64,000 bases of DNA. Origin: Pseudogymnoascus destructans. Taxonomy: Eukaryota > Ascomycota > Leotiomycetes > Thelebolales > Thelebolaceae. The translations under genes were made by a program, and so were the position numbers. The stretch is taken from positions 493,696 to 557,695 of the forward strand of contig NW_020167544.1 of NCBI RefSeq assembly GCF_001641265.1. The letters run 5' to 3'. The notes beneath the pieces were generated by a model, which was given only the letters and a program-made list of their open reading frames with translations, made no database searches and was not told where the DNA came from. Below, piece by piece: positions 52,707-62,144 of this stretch (position 1 is the stretch's first letter; each line of letters begins with the position of its first letter).

Positions 52707-52724
52707 CTATCCCCCTTACCCGCT
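52707..52724 (-). other. Polypurine tract of the inverted LTR element
   Basis: On the minus strand GCGGGTAAGGGGGATAG lies just upstream of the LTR start. This makes the LTR a 3' LTR whose body lay to the right. Confidence 0.6.
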
Positions 52725-52801
52725 AGTGTTATCTTGATCACTTAAGTAGGTGGGATAGATGTATGCTGTGTTGTTAAGGCCATCTTATTTTTTCATCATG
52801 C

Positions 52802-53002
52802 ATGACTGCCTATAGCGCAAAGAAAAGACTAGAAGAAATCGCCCTTGCCCTTCGTATTGACAAATCTAGTGAAGAGATGTCTCCCTGTAGATTATGCGTT
52901 TGGACTAAGAAGCGGTGTGTTATGTCTGGTCCAAAATCCACCCTACCACTTATGCCAATCCACGCGGCGGCGGCGTGGATTTACGCGATTGCGGTTGGCT
53001 GA
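52802..53002 (+). pseudogene. Antisense cysteine-bearing ORF remnant of the second LTR element
   Basis: The ATG at 52802 opens a 66-aa frame with MTAYSAKKRLEEIALALRID followed by CRLCVWTKKRCV. Relative to the inverted LTR at 52263 it is antisense and starts about 95 bp from the LTR. That is the same place and strand as the antisense frame of gypsy-1, with a similar helix-then-CxxC start. The remainder is degraded. Confidence 0.45.
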
Positions 53003-54060
53003 ATTTTCGCGAAAAGCAGGTCTCCCCCTGCGGCGTGATCCCCTGCGGCATGGATTTCCCGGTGCATGGGCTACACCCTCTGCACAGTGTCACGCACGAT
53101 TAAAAATCAGCTTATATACTTTGCGTGATAGAGGGCATCCTATACCTCGTGTACTAGGGCCGCAGGAGCATTGTGGTCACCATGATGAGTGAGTTTACAT
53201 ATGATGCGAACCATTTGGTTGTGGTCTGCCGAGCGCAACAAGTGTATACAGGCAAACCGTGTTGCAGCACTGGTGTTGGCAGAGTTCGGATGATGGGTAG
53301 CGCATGGACCAGGCCATTTTGATCAAGGAGGAAAATGGGATGGCCAGTGCGCATAGATGTATTCACAAAGGGTTAGCTACACTGGTAGATTGAGCTCCCA
53401 TCACATCTCCAACATCTTCCTCTCTATGCGCGGCCAGAGATGGTCACCCTGCTCAATGCAGCCGGGATTCTCGTTTCGGACGAGTCTCAGCCAGACGTTG
53501 AGGTCCTGCCATGTAAGGGTCCTTGTCACCCTACCCCTTATTATGTCGCGGCCACGGGCGTGGCATCAAGTTGGTGCCAGAAAATTGGTCTGTGCGCAGC
53601 ACCACACAAAAGATGCTACGAATGGCACCAACTCAAAACTCCACGGCCGTCGCTCCTACAGCTACGCTGATATGGGCAAAGCTGTGCACAGGAGACTTAC
53701 GTATCATATAAGCCGATAACTGATTGAATTGCTCACCAGCTCGTAAAGTTACAGGCGTTTGAAGTTGGGCTAGGTTTTGGTGGGGTCGGCCATTTTCCCA
53801 TACAAAAATGAGGCGTCTCGGCAGAAATGGCACCAACCCAAAACTCCATGGGCGTAAGAGATATAGCTTAAGTTCCTTAGTATAAAATGTAGCGGGCGAG
53901 CTAGAGCATCTAAAGAAGCTGTGTACGCGTGTCTAAGGGGACTATGTGTAGAGTTATGAGTTTTAAGAGCCACCTCCATACAAAACCACAGTGTGTGGGG
54001 CCCTTAGGTGGGTCTTAGGTGGGTTAGTCATCTAGTGGGCAGGGTGCAGATGAGCTTATG
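53003..54060. other. Transposon-derived debris without a clear gene
   Basis: Only short frames are present. A motif ATGGCACCAAC(C/T)CAAAACTCCA occurs at about 53628 and 53828, and a related ATGGTGCCAACCAAAATC occurs at about 51472, so pieces of one repeat family may be scattered here. Confidence 0.4.
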
Positions 54061-54067
54061 GGAACGT

Positions 54068-54311
54068 CTCTGTCATACTGACATTCGTTGCACTCAGTTT
54101 GCTATCAAACTCAAGAGCAAACTTAGAAATCTCCTCCTCAAACCTACAAGTCACCATACATATCTTGGCTTATCACACCAACAACAGAAGCAATACTACT
54201 CAACGATTGCTGCAAACTCTTCTACTACATCTGTTTATGCTACATACATCACGGCATATCATTTGAACACTCATTGAACAAGTTATTAAGAAAATCTCCT
54301 CCTTAAGGGGG
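54068..54311 (+). mobile_element. 3' internal fragment of a gypsy-2 family element
   Basis: The first 130 bp match 21068-21210. It ends with a polypurine tract, CCTTAAGGGGG, immediately before an LTR start at 54312. Confidence 0.65.
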
Positions 54312-54784
54312 TGGGCCAATACTACCACATGGCATATATCTACCAACTAGAGGCCTAGGAACATGAACGATAGCTCTAGAAGCTTCTACAACCCTCTATG
54401 ATTCATTACACGTCATCGCTCCTTAGTTACCCACAAGATTGGTTAAGTTATGACATAATTTATCTATAGGTACTCTGACCTTGGACCTCCTTTTCACTTC
54501 CTATTGGCTAGGAACCCAAGAGATGGTTCTATGGGATTCTCTTACGTTCACTACATGATTAGCAAGCTAGTTGTGGGTCGCACTTGATTTCTAATACATT
54601 TACCAAGCCTGGTTAGTCATCGAAAGTCATGGAAAATGAGAGAACTACACTCCTTTGGCATAAATAGGATTGCCCTTTCCTTAAGAAATGGCAAGCAGGC
54701 AATACAGTAAATCGACTAGCACATACTTCTACTTCCAAGCTTCCAAGCATTGATCTTGTTATTCTCTGTTTTTGAAAAGTCACT
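54312..54784 (+). repeat. Truncated LTR of gypsy-2 family
   Basis: It starts TGGGCCAATACTACCACATG and follows the 753-bp LTR at 21252. It has only one 16-bp unit and an extra segment of about 40 bp near 54550. Similarity stops at GAAAAGTCA, where GC-rich sequence of the helicase gene begins. Confidence 0.8.
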
Positions 54785-54830
54785 ACCCCTAGAAGCGGCC
54801 GTATCTGTAGTGCAAATTGGGAATCCCCAC

Positions 54831-54852
54831 GCGAGCGACCCCTGTCGCTCGC
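54831..54852. other. Perfect 9-bp hairpin upstream of the recombinase-helicase gene
   Basis: GCGAGCGAC and GTCGCTCGC are separated by CCCT. A direct repeat GCAAATTGGGA lies at about 54812 and 54889 on either side. Confidence 0.7.
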
Positions 54853-54990
54853 GCGCGCACGGGCCATTGTGGAGCGATTATTGTGCAGCAAATTGGGAGA
54901 CCCCCGGGACGGCGCAGGCGCATCAAGCACGCATACAGAGCATGCAACGAAGGGCGAATAGCGCACACACACCGCTCGCGCAAGGGAAGG

Positions 54991-57900
54991 ATGGCGGCCA
55001 GCTTCTCCTACCTCGCAACTCACGGGGTGCTGCTCTGCCGCGACTGCGGGACCTGCCTCATGCCCGCGCGCGCCAGCCAGGAGTGGCACCTGAGGCACCC
55101 ACCCCACGACCTCAAGGGGCCGGAGCTGCGCACCCTGCTCGACCTCTTCGCGACGCATGAGCTGCGGCCCCCGGGACAGGTCGCCCTGCCAGACCAGCCC
55201 TGCATCGCCATCGAGGGACTGCGCCGCCATCCGGCATTCTCCTGCATCCTCTGCGACGACGGCCGGCCGACCCTGACCCGGTCCGGGCCGGCCATCAGGG
55301 CGCACGTGTCCCGGGAGCACGGGCAGAAGCCGTCGCAGCAGAGTGAGGGTGGCGCGTGGCAGAGATGCACGGTGCAGACCTTCTTCGCAAAGACCGAGCA
55401 TGTCCGGTACTTTGTGGTTACAGACGACGACAGGGCGGAAGGGGACGCAGCTACTGCCGCCATCGCCCTCGAGCCGCAGGAGCAGGCCTTCTTCGACCTG
55501 GCCGACGCGGACGTGACCATGGTAGCGGACGACATCAAGACGGAGGGCAACAAGGTGCACGGCTTCGACAGCCACCCCTCGGCTGCGGTCCCGTGGCTGA
55601 GGCGGACTGGCATCGAGAACCACGTGCGGGGCCTAGAGAAGGACGAGATGCACGCCTCCTTTGCGCTGCCGAAGAGCGCAGATGAGGGAGAGCCCGAGCT
55701 GTTCCTGATGCTCGAGGTCATGGACGAGATCCTCGCTGAGGTGCACGGCTGGTGCTTCGACGGGCCGGACTGCATGCTGACGTGGCCGAGGCAGCTCGCG
55801 CTGAGCCGCTTCCATGGCGCCCCTACCTCATCGGCACCAGCCAGTTGCAGGGCAGGCAGGGTGCGCGGCTTCGACCCCAAGAAGGAGCCATCCACACTGC
55901 GCACAAACTTTGGGTACTGGAAGCAGTTCATGGCGTACTGCTACCGCGTCGCCTACTGCGGCAGCCACTTCACGCCACCTCTGAGCGCGGACCAGGGCAG
56001 GCGCCCCGAGGACCGGATCCGGCTGACGGACGAGCAGACGACAGCTTGGGAGGCCGCCCTGGAGTGCGCTGCCGACGGAGACCGCTTAGCGCTGAACGAC
56101 GCCCTCCGATCCCTCTGCATGGCCCTCGTCTGCCACGAGTTCGGCGGCGACCGCTTCAGCTCGCCGCTCCTCAGCTTCTGCGCGATGCTGAGCGTCAAGC
56201 CACGCACCAAGTCGTGGAAGGAGCCGGGCAACTTCAACAGCTGCCTGTCCGGCCTGATCTGGGCTGTGCAGCTGCTCATCTTCAGCACGGCCGCATACCT
56301 CGAGAGGTCGGGCGCCGGCAGCACGCTCGAGCACATCAACAGCATCTGCGAGCAGTACCTGCGGCCGGACACGGAGACGCCCATGGGCGAGATACTGGGC
56401 TGGCGCCTGCTGCTGTTCGCGGTGTCGAAGGACGGAGTGGGCTCGCACCAGGCGCACTGGGACGAGGACGAGCAAATCCTCACCTACAGGGACGTCGACC
56501 TGAACATGGACGAGGTGCAGCAGCTGCTGCTGTCGGAGTTCAGGCAGGCGCAGCATCTGCTGCACGGCGAGCTCATGTTTGGCGCAGCGGGCCTGCCACG
56601 GATGCGCGCGTGGGCACTCAAGGACAACCTCGACGCCGACAACTTTAGCTGGCACTTTGGCGAGCACCGGGAGAACGCGGCACTGCTGAAGCTGCTCGCG
56701 GGCTCACTGCGCAATGTCATACGGGAGTCGCAGTCACTCCGAGCGTCATTCCTCGACACCACTGCTGCACCTACTGCTGAGGATGGAGAGGATGGAGAGG
56801 CTGATGCAGGGGTCACGAGGGTCATGTGGCGACAGAAGGCCATCGACCAGTACGAGGCCGTCGCTGACGAGTTCCTCAAGCGGCTCCTCGTCCTCATCCA
56901 CATGGCCTCGGGCCAGCCGCTGCGCGAGAGCGAGCTGTTCTCCCTCACCTGGCGCAACACGCAGTGGAGGCGTAGCGTCTACCTCAAGCACGGGCTCGTG
57001 ATGCTGCACACCACCTACCACAAGGGCCAGCAGCAGACGGGCAGGTTCAAGGACAACATCCGCTTCCTGCCAGCCGCCATCGGAGACCTCCTGCTGGACT
57101 ACCTCGTCTACATCGTGCCGCTCCGCCAGGCCTTCCTGCGCCAGTCCTCCCCACGCGCAATCATGTCCGCGTACCTGTGGTGGAAGGACGGGGCCGTGTG
57201 GGCCGACAACCGGCTGACGCGGTGCATGGAGCAGGCGTGCGTGCGGGCCAAGGTGCCACGGCTGCACATCGCCAACTGGCGCCAGATGACGGTCAACATT
57301 GTGAAGACCAAGTTTGCGGGCGACCTTGCGTGCTTCGAGGGCATCGGGGCCGACGACGACGATGAGGATGCAGAGGAGATGGAGGATGACATCCGGACCA
57401 TGACGAGGCAGCGGAACCACAGCACGCGGGTGGTGAACCGCAGCTACGCGAACCAGCTGAACGCGAACTTTGGGAATGTGTGGGATGGCCTCATCCGTCG
57501 GAACCTGCGCGCGTCATCCCTGTGGAGGGGGCTGTGGGATCTCGACACGGTGCTCGGGGATGCGGTCGCAGCAGCAGGGAAGAGGAAGCGCGAGGCGGCA
57601 GAGGTGGCAGGGTCCGACAGGCCGCGGATGCTGAAGAGGATTGCCGTGGGCGTGCACCGGCCGCGGAAGAGGTGGTCTGCTGCAGCCCTGCTGAAGTGCG
57701 CGAGGGGGCTCTACCACGACGACAAGCTGCAGTGGAAGTCGGCCGCACAGGAGCGGGCGATGACGGTCGTCATGTCATGGACGGAGCAGGTCGTCGTCAT
57801 CCTGGGCACCGGCGAGGGGAAGAGCCTGCTGTTCATGCTGCCCTGTGTCCTGCCTGATGCGGGCGTGACGATCCTCGTGCTGCCGCTCGTGTCCCTGCGT

Positions 57901-59451
57901 GGCGACCTGCTGCGGCGTGTGCAGGAGCTCGGGATAGACCACCTCGTGTGGGCCCCGGGCGAGGAGCGGGACGCACCGCTGGTGTTCGTCACGGTCGAGG
58001 CCGCGAGCACGTCTCAGTTCCGGGCGTATGCGCACAGGCTGGCCGCGACGCAGCAGCTCGGCCGCGTCGTGATAGACGAGGCGCACCTCACAATCACGGC
58101 GTCCGAGTACCGTCACGCCATGGCCGACCTCGCCCTCATCCGCAGCGTGCGCACGCAGTTCGTCTACCTGACGGCCACCCTGCCGCCAATGCTACAGGCC
58201 GCGTTCGAGAGGCAGAACAACCTCGTGAAGCCAAAGGTCGTGCGGGCCTCAACGAACAGGCGGAACCTCTCGTACCTCGTGCAGCGGGCCACAGGGCAGG
58301 GGAGCCTGCTAGAAGAGGGCGCGCGGAGGGCCAGGGACGCGTGGCGGGCGAGCGGGCTGCTCGACCAGACCCGAGACAAGATCATACTCTACGTGCGGAC
58401 ACGGGAGGAGGCACAGGACCTGGGCAGCCTGCTCCGCTGCCCGGTCTACACCGCGATGGCCGGCACGGCAGAGGAGAAGCAGGAGCTGCTCAGGACGTGG
58501 CTCACAACACCCGAGCTGCCATACATTGTGGCGACGTCGGCCCTTAGCGCCGGCTTCGACTACCCACATGTCCGGCTCGTCATGCACCTGGACGAGCCAC
58601 GCTCCCTCGTCGACTTTGCGCAGGAGTCCGGTCGGGCTGGGCGCGATGGGAGGGAGGCATACTCAGCCGTGCTCCTGCCGCACAAGTGGCAGTCGCAGGC
58701 GGGCAACGCCGGTATGGATGTCGAGACGAGGGCACTCTACCGCTACCTCGAAGGCCGGGAGTGCAGGCGCACGTGTCTGAGTGCGCACCTCGATGAGGCA
58801 TCAGAGCTTCGGCAGTGCGATGGCACCAGGGATGATGTGGCGTGCGATGTCTGCAGCAGTGGCCCCAGCCCATCACACGTGCCCCGTGACGATGCCACAG
58901 AGGCAATGCCGCACACAGGGAGTGCAGCCATCCACGAGAAGCGTCGTTTGGCATACCTCGAGCTCAGCCGCTACAAGGAGGACCTCCTCACCGTGAAGGG
59001 GACGTGCCTGCTCTGTCGAGGGCTCGGGGAGCAGTGGGACCACCAGTTCACCAAGTGCCACCAGCGGTTCGACTTCTTCAGGGCGCGCGACCAGGCCAGA
59101 AGGAGGGGGCAGGGCCGCGGGCCATGGATCTCAGCTTTCGCGGCGTGCTACTGGTGCTACAACCCACAGTCGGTCTGTCAACGTGCAGACCCGGCCAGTG
59201 GCCTCGAGCAGTGCAGGTACGCAGACATCGTGATGCCGCTCTGCTACGGCGTGTTCCACAAGACTGGGGGCGAACAGTGGCTGCAGGAGAGGTTCGGTGA
59301 GCAGGCAGTGAGGGCAGGGGCAGCAGGGGCGTTCAATGACGTGGATGTGTTCCTGTCATGGTGTGGGCAGGTGGCCGAGTTTGCAGGTGGGAAGGGCATC
59401 TGGGGGGTAAAGATCGCAGCAGCAGCGCTGCTCGAGTTCGAGGCATATTAA
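54991..59451 (+). CDS. Tyrosine-recombinase-like/RecQ-helicase fusion, telomere-linked-helicase type, about 1,486 aa
   Basis: One unbroken GC-rich frame. The ATG at 54991 (MAASFSYLATHGVLLCRDCG) is preferred; the frame is open from an ATG at 54817, adding 58 Arg-rich residues. Residues 1-120 carry two Cys/His clusters (CRDCGTC...HLRH and CILC...HVSREHG) like the OrsD/DUF3505 region. The middle looks like a tyrosine recombinase: PLRESELFSLTW (Arg645), HIANWRQ (Arg764), NHSTR (His810) and RSYAN (Tyr819). A superfamily 2 helicase follows: GTGEGKS at 939, DEAH at 1029, TATLPP, and QESGRAGRDG at 1211. A cysteine-rich RecQ-type zinc region and a further Cys/Trp-rich tail end the protein. Subtelomeric RecQ-like helicases of fungi share this general build. 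The recombinase reading is inferred from motif order. Confidence 0.8.
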   Translation: MAASFSYLATHGVLLCRDCGTCLMPARASQEWHLRHPPHDLKGPELRTLLDLFATHELRPPGQVALPDQPCIAIEGLRRHPAFSCILCDDGRPTLTRSGPAIRAHVSREHGQKPSQQSEGGAWQRCTVQTFFAKTEHVRYFVVTDDDRAEGDAATAAIALEPQEQAFFDLADADVTMVADDIKTEGNKVHGFDSHPSAAVPWLRRTGIENHVRGLEKDEMHASFALPKSADEGEPELFLMLEVMDEILAEVHGWCFDGPDCMLTWPRQLALSRFHGAPTSSAPASCRAGRVRGFDPKKEPSTLRTNFGYWKQFMAYCYRVAYCGSHFTPPLSADQGRRPEDRIRLTDEQTTAWEAALECAADGDRLALNDALRSLCMALVCHEFGGDRFSSPLLSFCAMLSVKPRTKSWKEPGNFNSCLSGLIWAVQLLIFSTAAYLERSGAGSTLEHINSICEQYLRPDTETPMGEILGWRLLLFAVSKDGVGSHQAHWDEDEQILTYRDVDLNMDEVQQLLLSEFRQAQHLLHGELMFGAAGLPRMRAWALKDNLDADNFSWHFGEHRENAALLKLLAGSLRNVIRESQSLRASFLDTTAAPTAEDGEDGEADAGVTRVMWRQKAIDQYEAVADEFLKRLLVLIHMASGQPLRESELFSLTWRNTQWRRSVYLKHGLVMLHTTYHKGQQQTGRFKDNIRFLPAAIGDLLLDYLVYIVPLRQAFLRQSSPRAIMSAYLWWKDGAVWADNRLTRCMEQACVRAKVPRLHIANWRQMTVNIVKTKFAGDLACFEGIGADDDDEDAEEMEDDIRTMTRQRNHSTRVVNRSYANQLNANFGNVWDGLIRRNLRASSLWRGLWDLDTVLGDAVAAAGKRKREAAEVAGSDRPRMLKRIAVGVHRPRKRWSAAALLKCARGLYHDDKLQWKSAAQERAMTVVMSWTEQVVVILGTGEGKSLLFMLPCVLPDAGVTILVLPLVSLRGDLLRRVQELGIDHLVWAPGEERDAPLVFVTVEAASTSQFRAYAHRLAATQQLGRVVIDEAHLTITASEYRHAMADLALIRSVRTQFVYLTATLPPMLQAAFERQNNLVKPKVVRASTNRRNLSYLVQRATGQGSLLEEGARRARDAWRASGLLDQTRDKIILYVRTREEAQDLGSLLRCPVYTAMAGTAEEKQELLRTWLTTPELPYIVATSALSAGFDYPHVRLVMHLDEPRSLVDFAQESGRAGRDGREAYSAVLLPHKWQSQAGNAGMDVETRALYRYLEGRECRRTCLSAHLDEASELRQCDGTRDDVACDVCSSGPSPSHVPRDDATEAMPHTGSAAIHEKRRLAYLELSRYKEDLLTVKGTCLLCRGLGEQWDHQFTKCHQRFDFFRARDQARRRGQGRGPWISAFAACYWCYNPQSVCQRADPASGLEQCRYADIVMPLCYGVFHKTGGEQWLQERFGEQAVRAGAAGAFNDVDVFLSWCGQVAEFAGGKGIWGVKIAAAALLEFEAY

Positions 59452-60261
59452 ACTAGCGAATGGGTGTTCGACTGGTAGCGCCATGTATTTATAATATAGA
59501 CTGTAGCCATAGAGCCATATTAATTATGTCGTGAGTTGAGAAATATTATTCTCTGCAATTTAAATAAATTGGAACGGATTATAATAATCACACTCCTCGA
59601 CGAGATATGAACTGCATTAAATTACTGACGATGACACATACCACCAATACATATGATCTTATTACAGCAATATAAGCTGTATATTAAACGTCGAACTCGA
59701 GATGTAGGGTTGACATCTTTTTAAGGTTTTCGCCTAACCGCGTTTGGTTGTGACACTCCCGAACATTGATCGTTGCTATGTTTAGGGCATGGGCTGCCCC
59801 CTCCCCATCACCCCCAATTAATCGGAAGCGTTTATAGACCCCCATAGCTCGAATACCAGACTAGCCCTTGGGATATTTCGAGGCAATACTCTAGTTCTGA
59901 TACTCGTACGATTATCTTATAATTACATACCCAGGTGAGACTGGCAAGGACGAATCCCAACATGCAACTCCCATGTCCACACCACTGCCATGGCCTCTCC
60001 CGACCAGGGTTAGAAGATGGGGCATTTTTTAACTGAGATCGCCATTTTCTTAGCGAGATGCCATCAAATCCATCCCCCTTTTCATGTAACTGCGTAGCCC
60101 TCGCCCAGACGAACGCAGCCATGCTCCTCCCGGCCTCGGATCTCGACGTTTTTTTTTTTCAACCCAATTTTGATGGGGTGGTCAGTCATGTGAGTTGCCA
60201 CGCAGCTAGCGGGCGTGGCTCGTCTCAGTCTATATCAGAACTTCTACCGTCAAGTCCAAAC
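59452..60261. other. AT-rich gene-free interval
   Basis: Composition drops sharply from the GC-rich helicase gene. Only short frames without motifs are present. Confidence 0.5.
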
Positions 60262-61050
60262 TTAGTCCTTTACACATTTTTTCCTTCTCGCGCGGCAACC
60301 ACCCGGCATTTCTTCACACTTTCTTCACGCCAGCACACAGCTCAGTCTCGAGTGGCAGAGGGGCACACCATCTTGTGTCATCTGTCTTTGGGGATCCTAG
60401 ACTATACCATCTTATAGTGAGGTACCATCAAAACCTGAGCTCGCGCAACAACCACCCAACATTTCTTCACGCTTTCTTCACGCCAGCACACAGCTCAGTC
60501 TCGAGTGGCAGAGGGGCACACCATCTTGTGTCATCTGTCTTTGGGGATCCTAGACTATACCATCTTATAGTGAGGTACCATCAAAACCTGAGCTCGCGCA
60601 ACAACCACCCAACATTTTTCCACGCTTTCTTCACGCCAGCACACAGCTCAGTCTCGAGTGTCAAGAGGGGCACACCATCTTGTGTCATCTGTCTTTGGGG
60701 ATCCTAGACTATACCATCTTATAGTGAGGTACCATCAAAACCTGAGCTCGCGCAACAACCACCCAACATTTCTTCACACTTTCTTCACGCCAGCACACAG
60801 CTCAGTCTCGAGTGGCAGAGGGGCACACCATCTTGTGTCATCTGTCTTTGGGGATCCTAGACTATACCATCTTATAGTGAGGTACCATCAAAACCTGAGC
60901 TCGCGCAACAACCACCCAACATTTTTCCACGCTTTCTTCAAGCCAGCACACAGCTCAGTCTCGAGTGTCAAGAGGGGCACACCATCCTGTGTCATCTGCC
61001 TTTGGGGATCCTAGACTATACCATCTTATAGTGAGGTACCATCAAGACCT
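60262..61050. repeat. 153/154-bp tandem repeat, five copies
   Basis: CTTATAGTGAGGTACCATCA recurs at 60411, 60564, 60718, 60871 and 61025, alternating 153 and 154 bp. Units are nearly identical; alternate copies share variants (CATTTTTCCACG against CATTTCTTCACG, and GAGTGTCAAGAGG against GAGTGGCAGAGG). The last unit ends about 15 bp before the ATG of the dioxygenase-like gene. Frames through it are repeat-derived. Confidence 0.93.
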
Positions 61051-61064
61051 GAGCTCGCGACACC

Positions 61065-62097
61065 ATGCCACCAGTACCCTCCATCCAGAAGCGCCACCAG
61101 CACCACACAGCCCACTCGCCATATGAGTGGAAGGAGAGGAGGGAGTTCTCCCATAACTGGAAGGCCAAGTTCCGCGGCAATGCCCGGGTCATCACCACAG
61201 ACCTCGCCTGGACCAACCTCATCACGCCACCCAACCCCAAGGTCACCACCACACTGGAGCAGGGCCTCGAGCTCAGCAAGCACCTCACGCTGCTCCAGGG
61301 CATCCCCAAGGATGGTGGGAAGGATGGCCTCGACATCCAGCCCGTCACCGTCTTCAACTCTGCTGACAAGGACCCAGAGCAGCTCCTCGTCTACATGAGG
61401 GGGGGGCTGAGCCTCCCGGACAGGAACAAGGACCTCTGCCGCCTCATGGCTGGTGCCATTGAGCAGTACACGGAGCTCGCGCCACCCCCAAGCCCAGCAG
61501 TGACAAGAGGCACGAGATGGAGCAGGCCAGGAAGGCTGAGCGCGAGGGGAAGAAGTGGGGAGTCTACCACCTTGGGTTGTGGCACGCCACAGGCCAGACA
61601 AATTCGCCTCCCACCATCTGCTCTGACATGCGCAGGACTGGAAATGGCTTCGGGGCCACCCTGGCCCTCTACAAGAAGATGGCCCCCTCGCGCAGACCAT
61701 TGGGAGGCTCTTCCAGGAGATCGATCCCAGGGCCTACGAGCAGTACAGGCAGAACTACCTCTGCGAGTGTGCAGCCACGCCTGAGCTGGAGGTCTTCAAG
61801 TTCAGCAACAGGAGCTGCTGGCACTGCCTCGCGATCCTGATAAACGCCCAGGTTGGGCCACACAAGGACAACCACGATGTGCTGGATGGCTGGGTTGCGA
61901 TGGCCTGCTTTGGAGAGTTCGAAGGAGGGGAGCTGTGCCTGCCAGCCCTTGGTTATAAGATTCCCTTCCAGCCAGGGGATGTTGTCCTGTTCCGCTCTGC
62001 AGTCCTCGAGCACTGGATCGCACCCTTCGAGGGCACGCGCTACTCCTGCGTCTTCTTCACGAAGCAGAGCAACTGGCAGCCAGGTGAGGAGGAGTAG
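61065..62097 (+). pseudogene. TET/JBP-like 2-oxoglutarate/Fe(II) dioxygenase, two frame breaks
   Basis: Three frames follow each other. 61065 to about 61488 starts MPPVPSIQKRHQHHTAHSPY. About 61488-61683 includes MEQARKAEREGKKWGVYHLG. About 61683-62097 reads LAQTIGRLFQEIDPRAYEQY onward. Both breaks need one extra base, and both lie at CCCCC runs. The last part has the 2OG/Fe(II) oxygenase core: VGPHKDNHDVLDGW (His and Asp iron ligands at 61861 and 61867), GGELCLPALGYKIPFQPGD, VLEHW (second His) and GTRYS (Arg for 2-oxoglutarate). Fungal relatives in the TET/JBP superfamily oxidise methylated bases in DNA. Whether the gene is broken or the sequence has homopolymer errors cannot be told here. 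Read through, it would be about 344 aa. Confidence 0.75.
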
Positions 62098-62144
62098 GGA
62101 GCTTGTCCCATGGCATTTTCGAACTCACGTTCTTGCAAGGACTG

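Noticed and set aside
54613..55931. Minus-strand frames of 336 and 303 aa over the helicase gene
   Set aside because: Shadow frames common in GC-rich coding DNA; they lack motifs while the plus strand carries a full domain series.
60058..61014. Three plus-strand frames of 110-119 aa
   Set aside because: They read through the 153-bp tandem repeats and change frame with each unit.
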